DNA of 17,169 nt from Anaerolineales bacterium (GCA_020634875.1 JACKAX010000048.1:1-17169); one strand, 5' to 3'. Shown: positions 1 to 7,294, counted from the first letter of the stretch. Made by a program: numbers and translations. Notes: generated by a model not told the origin, from the letters alone.

Positions 1-502
1 CGAGCAAGGTGAGCAGGCGCACTTCCGGGCGGCGGAGGATGTGACGGAGGGCGAGAATTTCGTGGCCGCGTCCGAGGAGGGGGGTAAGGGGGAGGGGCAG
101 GGGGGTGGAAGGGAGAGAGGCAACGGGTGCAGCGACCGCAGGTGAGGGGACAGGCGCGAGGGGGAGGGCTTCGGTAGAGGCGGGGGAAACGGGGGCGGCA
201 ACCGCATGCGTGACGGTAATATGGTGGGGGAGCGGTTCGCCGCGTCCGGCTGCGGTCAATTCCACCAGACGCGTGACCCATTCCGGTTCATCTTCCAAAC
301 GCAAGGCAGGGACAAAGCGGGCGAGGACGGTGGCGACATCGGGGAAGCGTTCGTTCCGTTCGAGGCGGCTGAGGTAACTGTAATGGTAGCCGACCTGGAG
401 GGCGAGTTCGCGCTGGGTGAGTACGGCGCGTTCGCGCAGGTAGCGGAGGAGGTCGCCAAAGGTGGTGAAGTGGGCGGGGGTGACGGGGGATTTGCGCGCC
501 AT
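1..502 (-). CDS. XRE-family regulator with probable C-terminal ATPase (5' part only)
   Basis: The reading frame is open from ATG at 500-502 to the left edge (about 167 codons) and starts MARKSPVTPAHFTTFGDLLR. Residues about 14-70 form a Cro/C1-type helix-turn-helix, with LTQRELALQVGYHYSYLSRL as the two recognition-region helices. A Pro/Ala/Val-rich linker follows (about 97-140). Then comes TPLLGRGHEILALRHILRRP, the segment that in LuxR/AfsR-like signalling ATPases lies just before the Walker A loop, so the ATPase core probably continues outside the window. Known family: large one-component regulators with an N-terminal HTH and an NB-ARC/AAA-type ATPase. The ligand and target are unknown. A TACAAT box ends 7 nt before the ATG, so the mRNA may be leaderless. 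It is divergent from the gene at 692. Being a regulator of that neighbour is inference only. Confidence 0.85.
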   Translation of the reverse strand, partial: MARKSPVTPAHFTTFGDLLRYLRERAVLTQRELALQVGYHYSYLSRLERNERFPDVATVLARFVPALRLEDEPEWVTRLVELTAAGRGEPLPHHITVTHAVAAPVSPASTEALPLAPVPSPAVAAPVASLPSTPLPLPLTPLLGRGHEILALRHILRRPEVRLLTLL

Positions 503-509
503 GGGGGGT

Positions 510-515
510 ATTGTA
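510..515 (-). promoter_or_regulatory. -10 box of the XRE regulator gene
   Basis: TACAAT is read on the minus strand, 7 nt before the ATG at 502. No good -35 hexamer lies at 16-18 bp (positions 533-538 read CCCCTG). The start would fall on or next to the ATG, giving a leaderless mRNA. Confidence 0.4.
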
Positions 516-566
516 CTCTTGGGGAGGCGGGACAGGGGAGAAAGTGGGACTTATTTCATAAGGGGC

Positions 567-623
567 CAAGAAAACGCGTTGTCAAGAAAACGCGTTGTCA
601 AGAAAACTGTCAAGAAATGTCAC
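567..623. repeat. Tandem TGTCAAGAAAA boxes with AACGCGTT palindromes
   Basis: Two exact 16-bp units (CAAGAAAACGCGTTGT at 567-582 and 583-598) are followed by shortened units CAAGAAAACTGT (599-610) and CAAGAAATGT (611-620). Each full unit holds the perfect 8-bp palindrome AACGCGTT. TGTCAA occurs at 580, 596 and 608, with TGTCAC at 618. On the minus strand the three exact copies read as TTGACA, the consensus -35 hexamer. The array sits between the divergent XRE regulator and the membrane protein gene, upstream of a plus-strand -10 box. It could be an operator array, or stacked -35 elements for the minus strand. Confidence 0.6.
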
Positions 624-644
624 CAGAGTCAACAAGCATTTTTC

Positions 645-650
645 TATAAT
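645..650 (+). promoter_or_regulatory. -10 box for the gene at 692
   Basis: A perfect TATAAT lies 41 bp upstream of the ATG. No -35 hexamer of good quality is present at 16-18 bp, where the CAAGAAA box array ends. That would fit an activator-dependent promoter. Confidence 0.5.
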
Positions 651-691
651 GGGAAACATCAAATTATTCACAGTATTTTAGGAGCAACCCC

Positions 692-1063
692 ATGAATTTT
701 ATGTCCACTTCCATTATCCTAACCGTCAGCCTATCCATCGGCATCACCCTGCTCGCCATCGCCATCCCCATCGGCTTGAGTTTGATGAACCGGCGCAAAG
801 CCCAACAAATCATGGCAACCGGCACACCCGGTCAGGCCACCATCATGCAAATGCAAGACACCGGAATGCGGATCAACGATGATCCTCGCTTGAAACTTCT
901 CTTGCAGGTGCAAATCCCCGGTTACGCCCCCTATCAGATTTGGAAAACCGTCACCGTCCCAATGATCCGCCTGCCGCAGGTCCAACCGGGTAACACCATC
1001 GCCATCATGGCGGACCCTGCCCAACCCCAAAACGCCGACCGGCTCGGGTTGCTGTTACGATAA
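692..1063 (+). CDS. Small membrane-anchored protein of unknown function
   Basis: A 123-residue protein with one N-terminal hydrophobic helix (about residues 7-30, ILTVSLSIGITLLAIAIPIG). A basic stop-transfer NRRK follows, then a soluble domain of about 90 residues with a TGTPGQATIMQMQDTG stretch, an LLLQVQIPG strand, a VPMIRLPQVQPGN turn and a DPAQPQNADRL tail. This strand/turn pattern resembles small DUF3592-like beta domains tethered to bacterial membranes, but I do not recognise the family with certainty. The start is supported by GGAG at 681-684, 7 nt before the ATG, one of the few clear Shine-Dalgarno sites here. The gene has its own promoter region and a terminator just downstream, so it is probably monocistronic. 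Confidence 0.75.
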   Translation: MNFMSTSIILTVSLSIGITLLAIAIPIGLSLMNRRKAQQIMATGTPGQATIMQMQDTGMRINDDPRLKLLLQVQIPGYAPYQIWKTVTVPMIRLPQVQPGNTIAIMADPAQPQNADRLGLLLR

Positions 1064-1080
1064 TTAGCTAAAACCCCTCG

Positions 1081-1120
1081 AAAAAGGTTGGGCCGGCCTC
1101 AATTCCAGCCTAACCTTTTT
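1081..1120. terminator. Bidirectional intrinsic terminator after the small membrane protein
   Basis: AAAAAGGTTGGGC (1081-1093) pairs with GCCTAACCTTTTT (1108-1120) through a 13-bp stem with one G-T pair and a 14-nt loop. A-run and T-run flanks let it work on either strand. It separates the gene at 692 from the secreted protein gene at 1173. Confidence 0.8.
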
Positions 1121-1172
1121 CTGGGAATCTTCGCCCTTGATGCAAACTATTCAAAAATAGAAAAAAAAACGG

Positions 1173-2612
1173 ATGAAAACCAAATTCCACACTTCTACAA
1201 GTATATTTTTCGCGCTTTTATTCTTTGGATGGGCGTCAGCCACATATCAGGTTCAAGCAAATCCAACTGTGACCACCTTCAACGTCAATAGCACCCTTGA
1301 CGAACTGGATGCCAACGTGGGGGACGGGATATGTGAAAGCACGCCCTCCGGTGTCTGTACCCTGCGCGCCGCCATTCAGGAAGCGAACAGTTATACAGAA
1401 GCGGATACGATTTACGTGCCTGCCGGGACTTACTTGATCACCCGACAAGGCAACGACGATATTACCCTGGAGGGTGATCTGGATATATACACCAGCATGT
1501 CCATCGTTGGCGAAAATACCGCCACCACCATCATTGATGCCAATTCGCTCGACAGAGTTTTTCACATCCACGATCAAAACCTCATTGGTAATCTGGATAT
1601 TACGATTTCGGGGGTAACAATTCAAAACGGGATTGGGGTGGTAGGAGGTGGAGTTTTATTGGAAGCTACCACATTGACGCTGAATGAAGTGAGCATCCAA
1701 AACAATAAAGCCTACAATGCCGTGGGTACGACTCGGGGCGGCGGGATCGAAAATATAGATGGCTATCTTACGCTGAACAATAGTACGGTGCGCGATAATG
1801 AAAACCTTTGTGCAAATTGTTCCGGGTATGGCGGGGGAATTGATAGTATTAACGCAAGCACCCTTGTGTTAAACAACACCATGCTCATCAACAATACCAC
1901 TAATGCTTCAGGCGGCGGGATTTTCAACTCAGGTATGTTGCTCGTTTTCAATTCAACCTTTCAAAATAATGTAGCCGGGTTAACAGGGGGAGGGCTTTAC
2001 ACCAATATTGGAACGGTTAATCTGGTGAATAGCACCTTTAGCAATAATGGGGCAAACAACCTTGGGGGAGGCATGTACGTTTTGGCTGGAAACATTTATC
2101 TTTTCAACGATACGATCACCCAAAACCATGGTGATAAAGATCTCAATGGGACTGGGGGGAGTGGTGGCATTTATACCAGTGCGGGTGTAGTCACCCTGCA
2201 AAATTCCATCCTGGCTCACAATTATGGTGTAAATGGAAACGACGATGATTGCGGAACCAGCACGCTCACCTCTGCCGGGTATAACCTCTTGCGAATCGTT
2301 CTAAACTGTACCATTACTGGAGACCTAACAGGGAATCAACTGGGGGTGAACGCCGGACTAGAACCCCTCGCGGACAATGGTGGCCCAACGCTGACCCACG
2401 CCCTGGCTTCAAACAGCCCTGCCATTGATGCCGGAAACCCTACCGGATGCGTCGATCAGACCCAGGCCTTTTTGCTTGAAACCGATCAGCGCGGCTACGC
2501 CCGGCACGTGGACGGAGGCAGTGGGACCGCACGGTGTGACATCGGCGCATACGAATACGGCGCGTCCTCGGGCGAGATGCACCCCCTCTACCTCCCCCTC
2601 ATCACCCGATAA
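1173..2612 (+). CDS. Secreted CSLREA-domain right-handed beta-helix protein
   Basis: This 479-residue protein has a Sec signal peptide (hydrophobic core FFALLFFGW, likely cleavage after VQA at residue 29). A CSLREA-type domain follows: NSTLDELDANVGDGICES, then CTLRAAIQEANSY and TIYVPAGTYLI. Residues about 105-380 are parallel beta-helix rungs rich in Asn and GGG turns (GGGVLLE, GGGIENI, GGGIDSI, GGGIFNS, GGGLYTN, GGGMYVL). A choice-of-anchor-Q-like end follows: NGGPTLTHALASNSPAIDAG and CDIGAYEYG. The protein stops at HPLYLPLITR. This is a surface or extracellular adhesin/polysaccharide-binding architecture, and no catalytic residue can be assigned. Four Cys pairs suggest disulfides outside the cell. 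The terminal YLPLITR resembles the YLP(L/I) endings of many Chloroflexota secreted proteins. Confidence 0.9.
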   Translation: MKTKFHTSTSIFFALLFFGWASATYQVQANPTVTTFNVNSTLDELDANVGDGICESTPSGVCTLRAAIQEANSYTEADTIYVPAGTYLITRQGNDDITLEGDLDIYTSMSIVGENTATTIIDANSLDRVFHIHDQNLIGNLDITISGVTIQNGIGVVGGGVLLEATTLTLNEVSIQNNKAYNAVGTTRGGGIENIDGYLTLNNSTVRDNENLCANCSGYGGGIDSINASTLVLNNTMLINNTTNASGGGIFNSGMLLVFNSTFQNNVAGLTGGGLYTNIGTVNLVNSTFSNNGANNLGGGMYVLAGNIYLFNDTITQNHGDKDLNGTGGSGGIYTSAGVVTLQNSILAHNYGVNGNDDDCGTSTLTSAGYNLLRIVLNCTITGDLTGNQLGVNAGLEPLADNGGPTLTHALASNSPAIDAGNPTGCVDQTQAFLLETDQRGYARHVDGGSGTARCDIGAYEYGASSGEMHPLYLPLITR

Positions 2613-2638
2613 CCCGTTTTACACGGATAAGTCCCCTC

Positions 2639-2827
2639 ATGAAACGCCCCATCCTCAAACGTACAGTCAAAACCATCGAAGTCGTCACCTGGACATTGGA
2701 GTATGAAGACGCGCCTGAGGGTGATCCCGTACCACCTATCTCCTTACCTGCAACCGTCCTCTCGGAGGATAATACAGCCTCTCAAATCGAGCCTCCCCCC
2801 CCACCTTTGGACAAACCCCCCACATAA
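2639..2827 (+). CDS. Small hypothetical protein, proline-rich tail
   Basis: A 62-residue protein with a basic N-terminus (MKRPILKRTVKTIEVVTWTL, one amphipathic beta-strand pattern), then an acidic-to-proline tail ending PPPPPLDKPPT. No transmembrane segment and no known domain. Support for a real gene: it lies 26 bp after the beta-helix gene and its stop is 2 bp before the next ATG, so all three are colinear. The sequence before the Pro tail also has an ordered alternation of charged and hydrophobic residues. No Shine-Dalgarno is visible. Function unknown, and translation is not certain. Confidence 0.5.
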   Translation: MKRPILKRTVKTIEVVTWTLEYEDAPEGDPVPPISLPATVLSEDNTASQIEPPPPPLDKPPT

Positions 2828-2829
2828 AT

Positions 2830-3387
2830 ATGTCTGTAAAAGTCACAACTTCCAATCATGAACTCCACATCATCCACCCACCCACAGTTGGAGCGCGGAT
2901 CTTTGGCTCGATCTTCCTCGCGTTTGGCGGATACTTTCTCTACCTCGTTGCCGTAGACATCCTCACAAAAGCCAGTGCGGGCAACTTCACCCCTTTATAT
3001 CGCGCGCCGGTGAGCATACTCATCATCCTGGCTATGGCCGGGATTCCGGGCCTGCTTTTTGGCTTCCAAACCAATCGTGTGCATCTCACCCCCACTGAGG
3101 TGACCATCACAAAAGACTTTGTCGTCTATAAACACCGAAAAACCCACGCGGTCCAAGATTTCCACAAAGTCGCCACCCGTTTGGAAACCGTCCGGTCACG
3201 TAGCAACAACTCCTACCGCACCCAACGTTATTACGATGTCGTCCTCATCAGCAACTCCGGCAACCTGACGCTGGTTCGCTTTTTCGAGAAAGAACGCGAC
3301 ACCGCGCGCACCCTCGCCAAACAAATCGCCGCCTTTCTTCATATCAAAGGGGACGCGGATATGGATGACGAAGACCTGTTCTCATAA
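2830..3387 (+). CDS. Two-helix membrane protein of unknown function
   Basis: A 185-residue protein. Two hydrophobic helices (about residues 22-46, IFGSIFLAFGGYFLYLVAV, and 60-78, VSILIILAMAGIPGLLFGF) are followed by a cytosolic-looking domain of about 100 residues with alternating strands (RVHLTPTEVTITKDFVVYKH, YYDVVLISNSGNLTLVRFF). It ends with a helix (RTLAKQIAAFL) and an acidic tail (DADMDDEDLFS). Strands plus a final amphipathic helix resemble bacterial PH-like (DUF304-type) membrane domains, but this is fold-level inference. It starts 2 bp after the small gene at 2639, so translational coupling is likely. It converges with asd across a perfect 21-bp inverted repeat. Confidence 0.8.
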   Translation: MSVKVTTSNHELHIIHPPTVGARIFGSIFLAFGGYFLYLVAVDILTKASAGNFTPLYRAPVSILIILAMAGIPGLLFGFQTNRVHLTPTEVTITKDFVVYKHRKTHAVQDFHKVATRLETVRSRSNNSYRTQRYYDVVLISNSGNLTLVRFFEKERDTARTLAKQIAAFLHIKGDADMDDEDLFS

Positions 3388-3397
3388 TCTCAGAGAT

Positions 3398-3444
3398 AAG
3401 TGATGAAATGATAAGTGAATAGATCACTTATCATTTCATCACTT
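3398..3444. terminator. Perfect 21-bp inverted repeat between convergent genes
   Basis: The left arm (3398-3418, AAGTGATGAAATGATAAGTG plus A) is exactly complementary to the right arm (3424-3444), with a 5-nt loop (3419-3423). It lies between the plus-strand membrane protein and minus-strand asd, and the right arm contains the asd stop codon (3439-3441). It is AT-rich with no T-tract, so termination is plausible but not certain. It is also a copy of a dispersed repeat found at 7872-7894 and 11591-11629. Confidence 0.7.
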
Positions 3445-4491
3445 CACCAACCCCTCTCGCACACACACTTCCGCGTTATACACCGACCCGCCCGCCGCCC
3501 CGCGAATCGTATTGTGGGACAGCACCACCATCTTCAAATGGAACAACGGATCGGGACGCACCCGCCCGGCCACCGTCGTCATCCCCTTCCCGGTCATGCG
3601 ATCCAGGCGGGGCTGTGGGCGGTCGGCATCGGGATGGACAAAAATGACCGGACGCGGGGTAAACGGCAAATCACGCGCACTTTCGGGGGCTTGATACGCT
3701 GAAAGCACTTCAACGGCTTCCGCGGGCGACGGCTCCCGATCAAACTCCACGCTCAAACAAACCGTGTGCCCATCGCTCACCGCAACCCGGTTCGTGTGAA
3801 CCGACAGTTTAAAATCCGCCAGTTTCAACGCCCCATCCACCACCTTCCCGATCATTTTGCGGGGTTCCCACTCGACTTTTTCCTCCTCCCCCCCAATATA
3901 TGGAATCACGTTATCCAAAATATCCAGCGACGCCACACCAGGATACCCAGCGCCGGAAATCGCCTGCATCGAAACCGCAAACGCCTTCCGCACGCCAAAC
4001 GCGTCGTCCAGCGCTTTCAACGTCACTGTCATCCCCATGCTCGTGCAATTCGGATTCGTGATGATGAACCCCGGCCAGCCTTTTTCCTTCCGCTGAATAG
4101 GAATGAGCGCGATCTGATCCGCGTTCACTTCAGGAACCAGGATCGGGACCGTGGGGTCGCGGCGATAGGCCCCCGCGTTGGTAAACACCCCCACCCCCGC
4201 GCGGGCAAAGTTCGCCTCGATCTCGGTTGCGTACTTCGATGGGAGCGCGGAAAACACGATGGGCACGTTCGCCGCCTCGGGCGTGGAGGGGATCATGGGC
4301 AGATTCCGCGCGTACTCTGGCATCGGATCGGTCAGCACCCAATGACAAGTCTCAGCATACGTCTGTCCCACGCGGCGGTCCGACCCGGTCAGAGCCACGA
4401 CTTCAAACCACGGATGCCCGTCCAACAACTGCACAAACCGCTGTCCCACGCTCCCCGTCGCCGCAATAATCGCTACTGGTATTCGTTCCAT
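3439..4491 (-). CDS. asd: Aspartate-semialdehyde dehydrogenase
   Basis: Reduces L-4-aspartyl phosphate to L-aspartate 4-semialdehyde with NADPH, the second step to Lys/DAP, Thr and Met. The 350 residues are full length. The NADP-binding loop is AATGSVGQRF (10-19). The catalytic Cys lies in ITNPNCTSMG (C149), and the acid/base His in RVAVSDGHTVCLSVEF (H242). GAAGGSVYNAE marks the C-terminal region. NPNC and the overall pattern fit the archaeal/fungal-type branch of the family rather than the E. coli type. It is the last gene of the minus-strand run, 93 bp after aspartate kinase, with a large hairpin between them. Its stop codon lies inside the inverted repeat at 3398-3444. The start has no clear Shine-Dalgarno. 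Confidence 0.95.
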   Translation of the reverse strand: MERIPVAIIAATGSVGQRFVQLLDGHPWFEVVALTGSDRRVGQTYAETCHWVLTDPMPEYARNLPMIPSTPEAANVPIVFSALPSKYATEIEANFARAGVGVFTNAGAYRRDPTVPILVPEVNADQIALIPIQRKEKGWPGFIITNPNCTSMGMTVTLKALDDAFGVRKAFAVSMQAISGAGYPGVASLDILDNVIPYIGGEEEKVEWEPRKMIGKVVDGALKLADFKLSVHTNRVAVSDGHTVCLSVEFDREPSPAEAVEVLSAYQAPESARDLPFTPRPVIFVHPDADRPQPRLDRMTGKGMTTVAGRVRPDPLFHLKMVVLSHNTIRGAAGGSVYNAEVCVREGLVK

Positions 4492-4512
4492 AACTTCGCT
4501 CCTAAAAGAATG

Positions 4513-4596
4513 GAACGCGGATTTTACGGATTCGACGGATTTACGCGGATAAGAAAAAATCCGCGTAAATCCGTAAAATCTGTCTCATCCGCGTTC
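4513..4596. repeat. Compound hairpin between aspartate kinase and asd
   Basis: Inner stem: ACGGATTTACGCGGAT (4535-4550) pairs perfectly with ATCCGCGTAAATCCGT (4559-4574) around AAGAAAAA. Outer stem: GAACGCGGAT (4513-4522) pairs with ATCCGCGTTC (4587-4596). ATTTTACGGA (4521-4530) offers an alternative partner for TCCGTAAAAT (4570-4579). The right arm encodes the last residues and stop (4585-4587) of aspartate kinase. The pattern looks like an interspersed palindromic repeat. It could act as a partial terminator or an mRNA processing/stability site that sets the kinase:asd ratio. Confidence 0.75.
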
Positions 4597-6006
4597 TATT
4601 ATTAATCCATGTATCGCCCGTACCGCTGTCTCGGTATCTTCCGCGGCGAGCACCATGCTGATCGCTGCCTCGGACGAACCCTGGGCAATGGCGAGGATAT
4701 TTACCCCAATGGCACCAAGAGACATGAACAGCCGCCCTGCAATCCCGGAGGTGTACTGCAACCCCGCACCGACAACGGTCACGATCACGTTTTCGTCAGT
4801 CGCCCAAATCCGGTCAATGTCGCGGCGCGCGAGTTCTGCGGCAAACGCCCTCTCTAGCGCGGCAATCACCCGTTCTACCGAACTCGCCGGGATACAAAAC
4901 GAAATGCTCTGCTCCGACGATGCCTGCGTAATCAGGATCACGCTCGTGCCCGTCTCCGCCACGGCTTGAAAAGTGCGCGCCGCCACGCCGGGCACCCCTA
5001 GCATCCCCCGCCCTTCCACCGTCACCATCTTCTGTCCACGAATCGCCGTGACCGCTTTCAACGTGCCGGACGAATCGCCATTCAGCACAATGCGCGTGCC
5101 AGCGTGCGTCGGATTGAAAGTGTTACACACTCGCAAGCCTACCCCCGCCTCGATCACCGGGCGGATGGTTTTGGGATGCAACACTTTCGCTCCGAAATAG
5201 GCCAGTTCCCCGATTTCGCGAAAGGTCAGGGAGGAGATCGTGCGGGCGTCGGGAACCAGGCGGGGGTCAGCGGACATCACCCCGTCCACATCTGTCCAAA
5301 TCCAGACATCCTGCGCGGGGAGCACCGCGCCGAGAATGGCCGCGGAATAGTCGGAGCCGCCGCGTCCCAACGTGGTCGTGATCCCGGTCGGGGTCGCACC
5401 GATGAACCCGGTCACGACGGGGACCACACCCCGTTCGAGCAGGGGGAACAACCCCGCGCGGGTGCGGTCGGTCGTCGCGGCGAAGTCGGGGAGGGCATCT
5501 TGGAAACGGTCGTCCGTGACAACTAATTGGGAAGATTCCACTGCCTGAGCGGGGACGCCGTTCGCGTTCAGGGCGGCGGACAGCAGGCGAATACTCATCC
5601 GTTCCCCCAACGAGGCGATGGCATCCATCGCGCGCGGGGTCGCTTCCCCCAATACGCCCACGGCCTGACACAAACTGACAAAGGTCGAAATCAGGGTTTC
5701 GATCTCCGCCTGAAGTTGCATGGCAAACCCCGGATCGGGGATGATCGCACGGGCAGCGTTGTAGTGTTTGTCCCGCATTTCGGTCGCGGCGTGGTGCACG
5801 GCGGGCATGTCCCCCCGCGCGGCCGCGTCGGCCCCCGCAAGGAGCAGGTTCGTCACGCCCGACATCGCGGAGGTGACGATGACGACTCCCGGATATTCCG
5901 TGCGGGCATTCCGCGTAATTTCGACGACATTGGCAATCGCCTTCGCACTACCGACGGACGTACCGCCGAATTTCATTACCAGTAAGGGGGTTGGAGGGAT
6001 TGTCAT
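4585..6006 (-). CDS. lysC: Aspartate kinase (monofunctional, tandem ACT domains)
   Basis: Phosphorylates L-aspartate with ATP, the committed step of the aspartate family. The 473 residues comprise a kinase domain (about 8-300) and two C-terminal ACT regulatory domains. Kinase signatures are LLVMKFGGTSVGSAKAI at the N-terminus, VVIVTSAMSGVT, GRGGSDYSAAILG, and WTDVDGVMSADPR. ACT motifs are ITQASSEQSISFCIPAS and VGAGLQYTSGIAGRLFMSLG. No homoserine dehydrogenase domain is fused. Length and ACT arrangement fit the Lys/Thr-sensitive type, but which amino acid inhibits it cannot be read from the sequence. It lies 88 bp after the M20 gene and upstream of asd. The lower-strand run begins with a Thr-codon attenuator at 9267-9402, which may co-regulate it. 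No Shine-Dalgarno is visible; the ATG at 6006 keeps the whole family N-terminus. Confidence 0.95.
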   Translation of the reverse strand: MTIPPTPLLVMKFGGTSVGSAKAIANVVEITRNARTEYPGVVIVTSAMSGVTNLLLAGADAAARGDMPAVHHAATEMRDKHYNAARAIIPDPGFAMQLQAEIETLISTFVSLCQAVGVLGEATPRAMDAIASLGERMSIRLLSAALNANGVPAQAVESSQLVVTDDRFQDALPDFAATTDRTRAGLFPLLERGVVPVVTGFIGATPTGITTTLGRGGSDYSAAILGAVLPAQDVWIWTDVDGVMSADPRLVPDARTISSLTFREIGELAYFGAKVLHPKTIRPVIEAGVGLRVCNTFNPTHAGTRIVLNGDSSGTLKAVTAIRGQKMVTVEGRGMLGVPGVAARTFQAVAETGTSVILITQASSEQSISFCIPASSVERVIAALERAFAAELARRDIDRIWATDENVIVTVVGAGLQYTSGIAGRLFMSLGAIGVNILAIAQGSSEAAISMVLAAEDTETAVRAIHGLIIERG

Positions 6007-6015
6007 ATGCTTTTT

Positions 6016-6103
6016 GGAAGAAAGAAGGGGGAATTAGGAATTGAAAAGCGATAACTTCCTTCTTCCTAATTCCTTCTTCCTGACTTCCTTTTTCCTAATT
6101 CTC
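6016..6103. repeat. AGGAAGAA/CCTAATTC inverted and direct repeat spacer
   Basis: GGAATTAGGA (6030-6039) pairs with TCCTAATTCC (6064-6073), and GGAAGAA (6016-6022) with TTCTTCC (6074-6080). The phrase TTCCTAATTC recurs at 6063-6072 and 6093-6102. The right end overlaps the M20 gene stop codon (6095-6097). It fills the space between the M20 and aspartate kinase genes. Origin or function unknown; imperfect stem. Confidence 0.55.
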
Positions 6104-7261
6104 AATCGTCTTCTTCCCAAACGCATCCAACGCCTGGAAATACGGCTCGATGCTGGGAATGTAGTGCCGTTCGTCGCGGGCGTGCGGGCCGAGGCCGGAC
6201 TGACCCCAAACGACGCCGTTGCCACCGGGGGCAAACCGGGCGCTGGTGCCGTGAATTTTCTTCCCGACCGAGGCGGGTTGCCCAGACACTTCGCTGACGG
6301 ATTCGATCAGCTTGGCAAGCCAGGGGCTGTTTGGGTCACAGGCGATCCCGTGTTCGAGGAGCAGGTCTTCGACCACGATTTCGTTTTCCTGGCAATAGAC
6401 GTCAAAGGCTTTCATCATGCCGTAAATGTCGTCGTGGGGGATGGAGCGGATTTCGACGCCGAGCAGCCCAACATTGGGGGTGATGTTGTACACGCCAGGG
6501 GTGCCGATGTTGACGAAGGGGAAGCGAATTTGGGATTTCCAAATGTCTTTGCTTTCCAGGGTCATGTATTGGGCGGCGAGTTCGGAGAGTTTCATGCGGG
6601 CACGAATGATGCGTTCGGTGAGATCGTTTTGCACGGTGGATGCGGCGGAGTGGATGCGCGTGCCCCGTGCAACCACCTGAAACCGTCCAACGCCGCGGTT
6701 TTCGACGCAAACCGTGCCCCAGAGATTGTGGCCGGTTTCTTCGGTGCGCTCACCCGCGATGAAAATGTCGGGCTGGTAGCCGCTTTCTTCTTGCAGACGT
6801 TTGAGGACGTAGGGGGTGCCCATCGGTTCTTCTTCGCCGTTCTCTTCATTGCCCACGAGAAGAAGGTTGACCAGCGGATAGGGTGGCCCTCGGCGGATAG
6901 CTTCTTTAAGCCAGACGAGGTTGGTGGCTACGACGGTTTTCATATCGGCGGAACCGCGGCCCCAAAGGTAGTCGCCTTCGATACGGGCGTCAAACTGGCT
7001 GTCGTCGGGTTCGGGGGCGACCACGTCAAAGTGACCGGAGAGCATGACCGGGGCGGTCAACTGACCGGGGAAGCCCGCAAGGATGGCGGGGTATTTGGCA
7101 TCGTCAAAACACCGGAAGGGGACATGGTTCGCGTCGAGGTAGTCCGTAATCAGGCGAGCGGCCTGCCAGACTTCTTCGACACGTTCTTCCGCCCCCACCG
7201 TGATGGAGGGGATGCGGATGAGAGATTGGGAGAGGGAGAGGATTTCGGGGAGAGGGGACAT
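6095..7261 (-). CDS. M20-family metallopeptidase/deacylase (ArgE/DapE-like)
   Basis: Two-zinc amidohydrolase of 388 residues. Motifs in order: SGHFDVV (H77, D79), GRGSADMK (bridging D106), GNEENGEEE (catalytic/metal E139, E140), IAGERTEETG (E171, the position of the third carboxylate ligand), GTRIHSAAS (H204, dimer-domain histidine), and GPHARDERHYIP (C-terminal metal His). These are the marks of active M20 enzymes that remove an acyl group from amino acids: N-succinyl-DAP desuccinylase, acetylornithine deacetylase and relatives. Its position next to aspartate kinase and asd favours a DAP/lysine-pathway deacylase, but the substrate cannot be read from sequence. It lies 33 bp after the VanZ-like gene. 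Confidence 0.9.
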   Translation of the reverse strand: MSPLPEILSLSQSLIRIPSITVGAEERVEEVWQAARLITDYLDANHVPFRCFDDAKYPAILAGFPGQLTAPVMLSGHFDVVAPEPDDSQFDARIEGDYLWGRGSADMKTVVATNLVWLKEAIRRGPPYPLVNLLLVGNEENGEEEPMGTPYVLKRLQEESGYQPDIFIAGERTEETGHNLWGTVCVENRGVGRFQVVARGTRIHSAASTVQNDLTERIIRARMKLSELAAQYMTLESKDIWKSQIRFPFVNIGTPGVYNITPNVGLLGVEIRSIPHDDIYGMMKAFDVYCQENEIVVEDLLLEHGIACDPNSPWLAKLIESVSEVSGQPASVGKKIHGTSARFAPGGNGVVWGQSGLGPHARDERHYIPSIEPYFQALDAFGKKTIEN

Positions 7262-7294
7262 ATTTGTTATTTGCTATTGGTAATTTGGTATTTT

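Noticed and set aside
206..649. 147-codon plus-strand frame at the left end
   Set aside because: It is antisense to the XRE regulator, which has a clear helix-turn-helix, and runs into the repeat array.
3766..4605. 279-codon plus-strand frame
   Set aside because: It is antisense to asd and crosses the compound hairpin; Arg/His-rich shadow translation.
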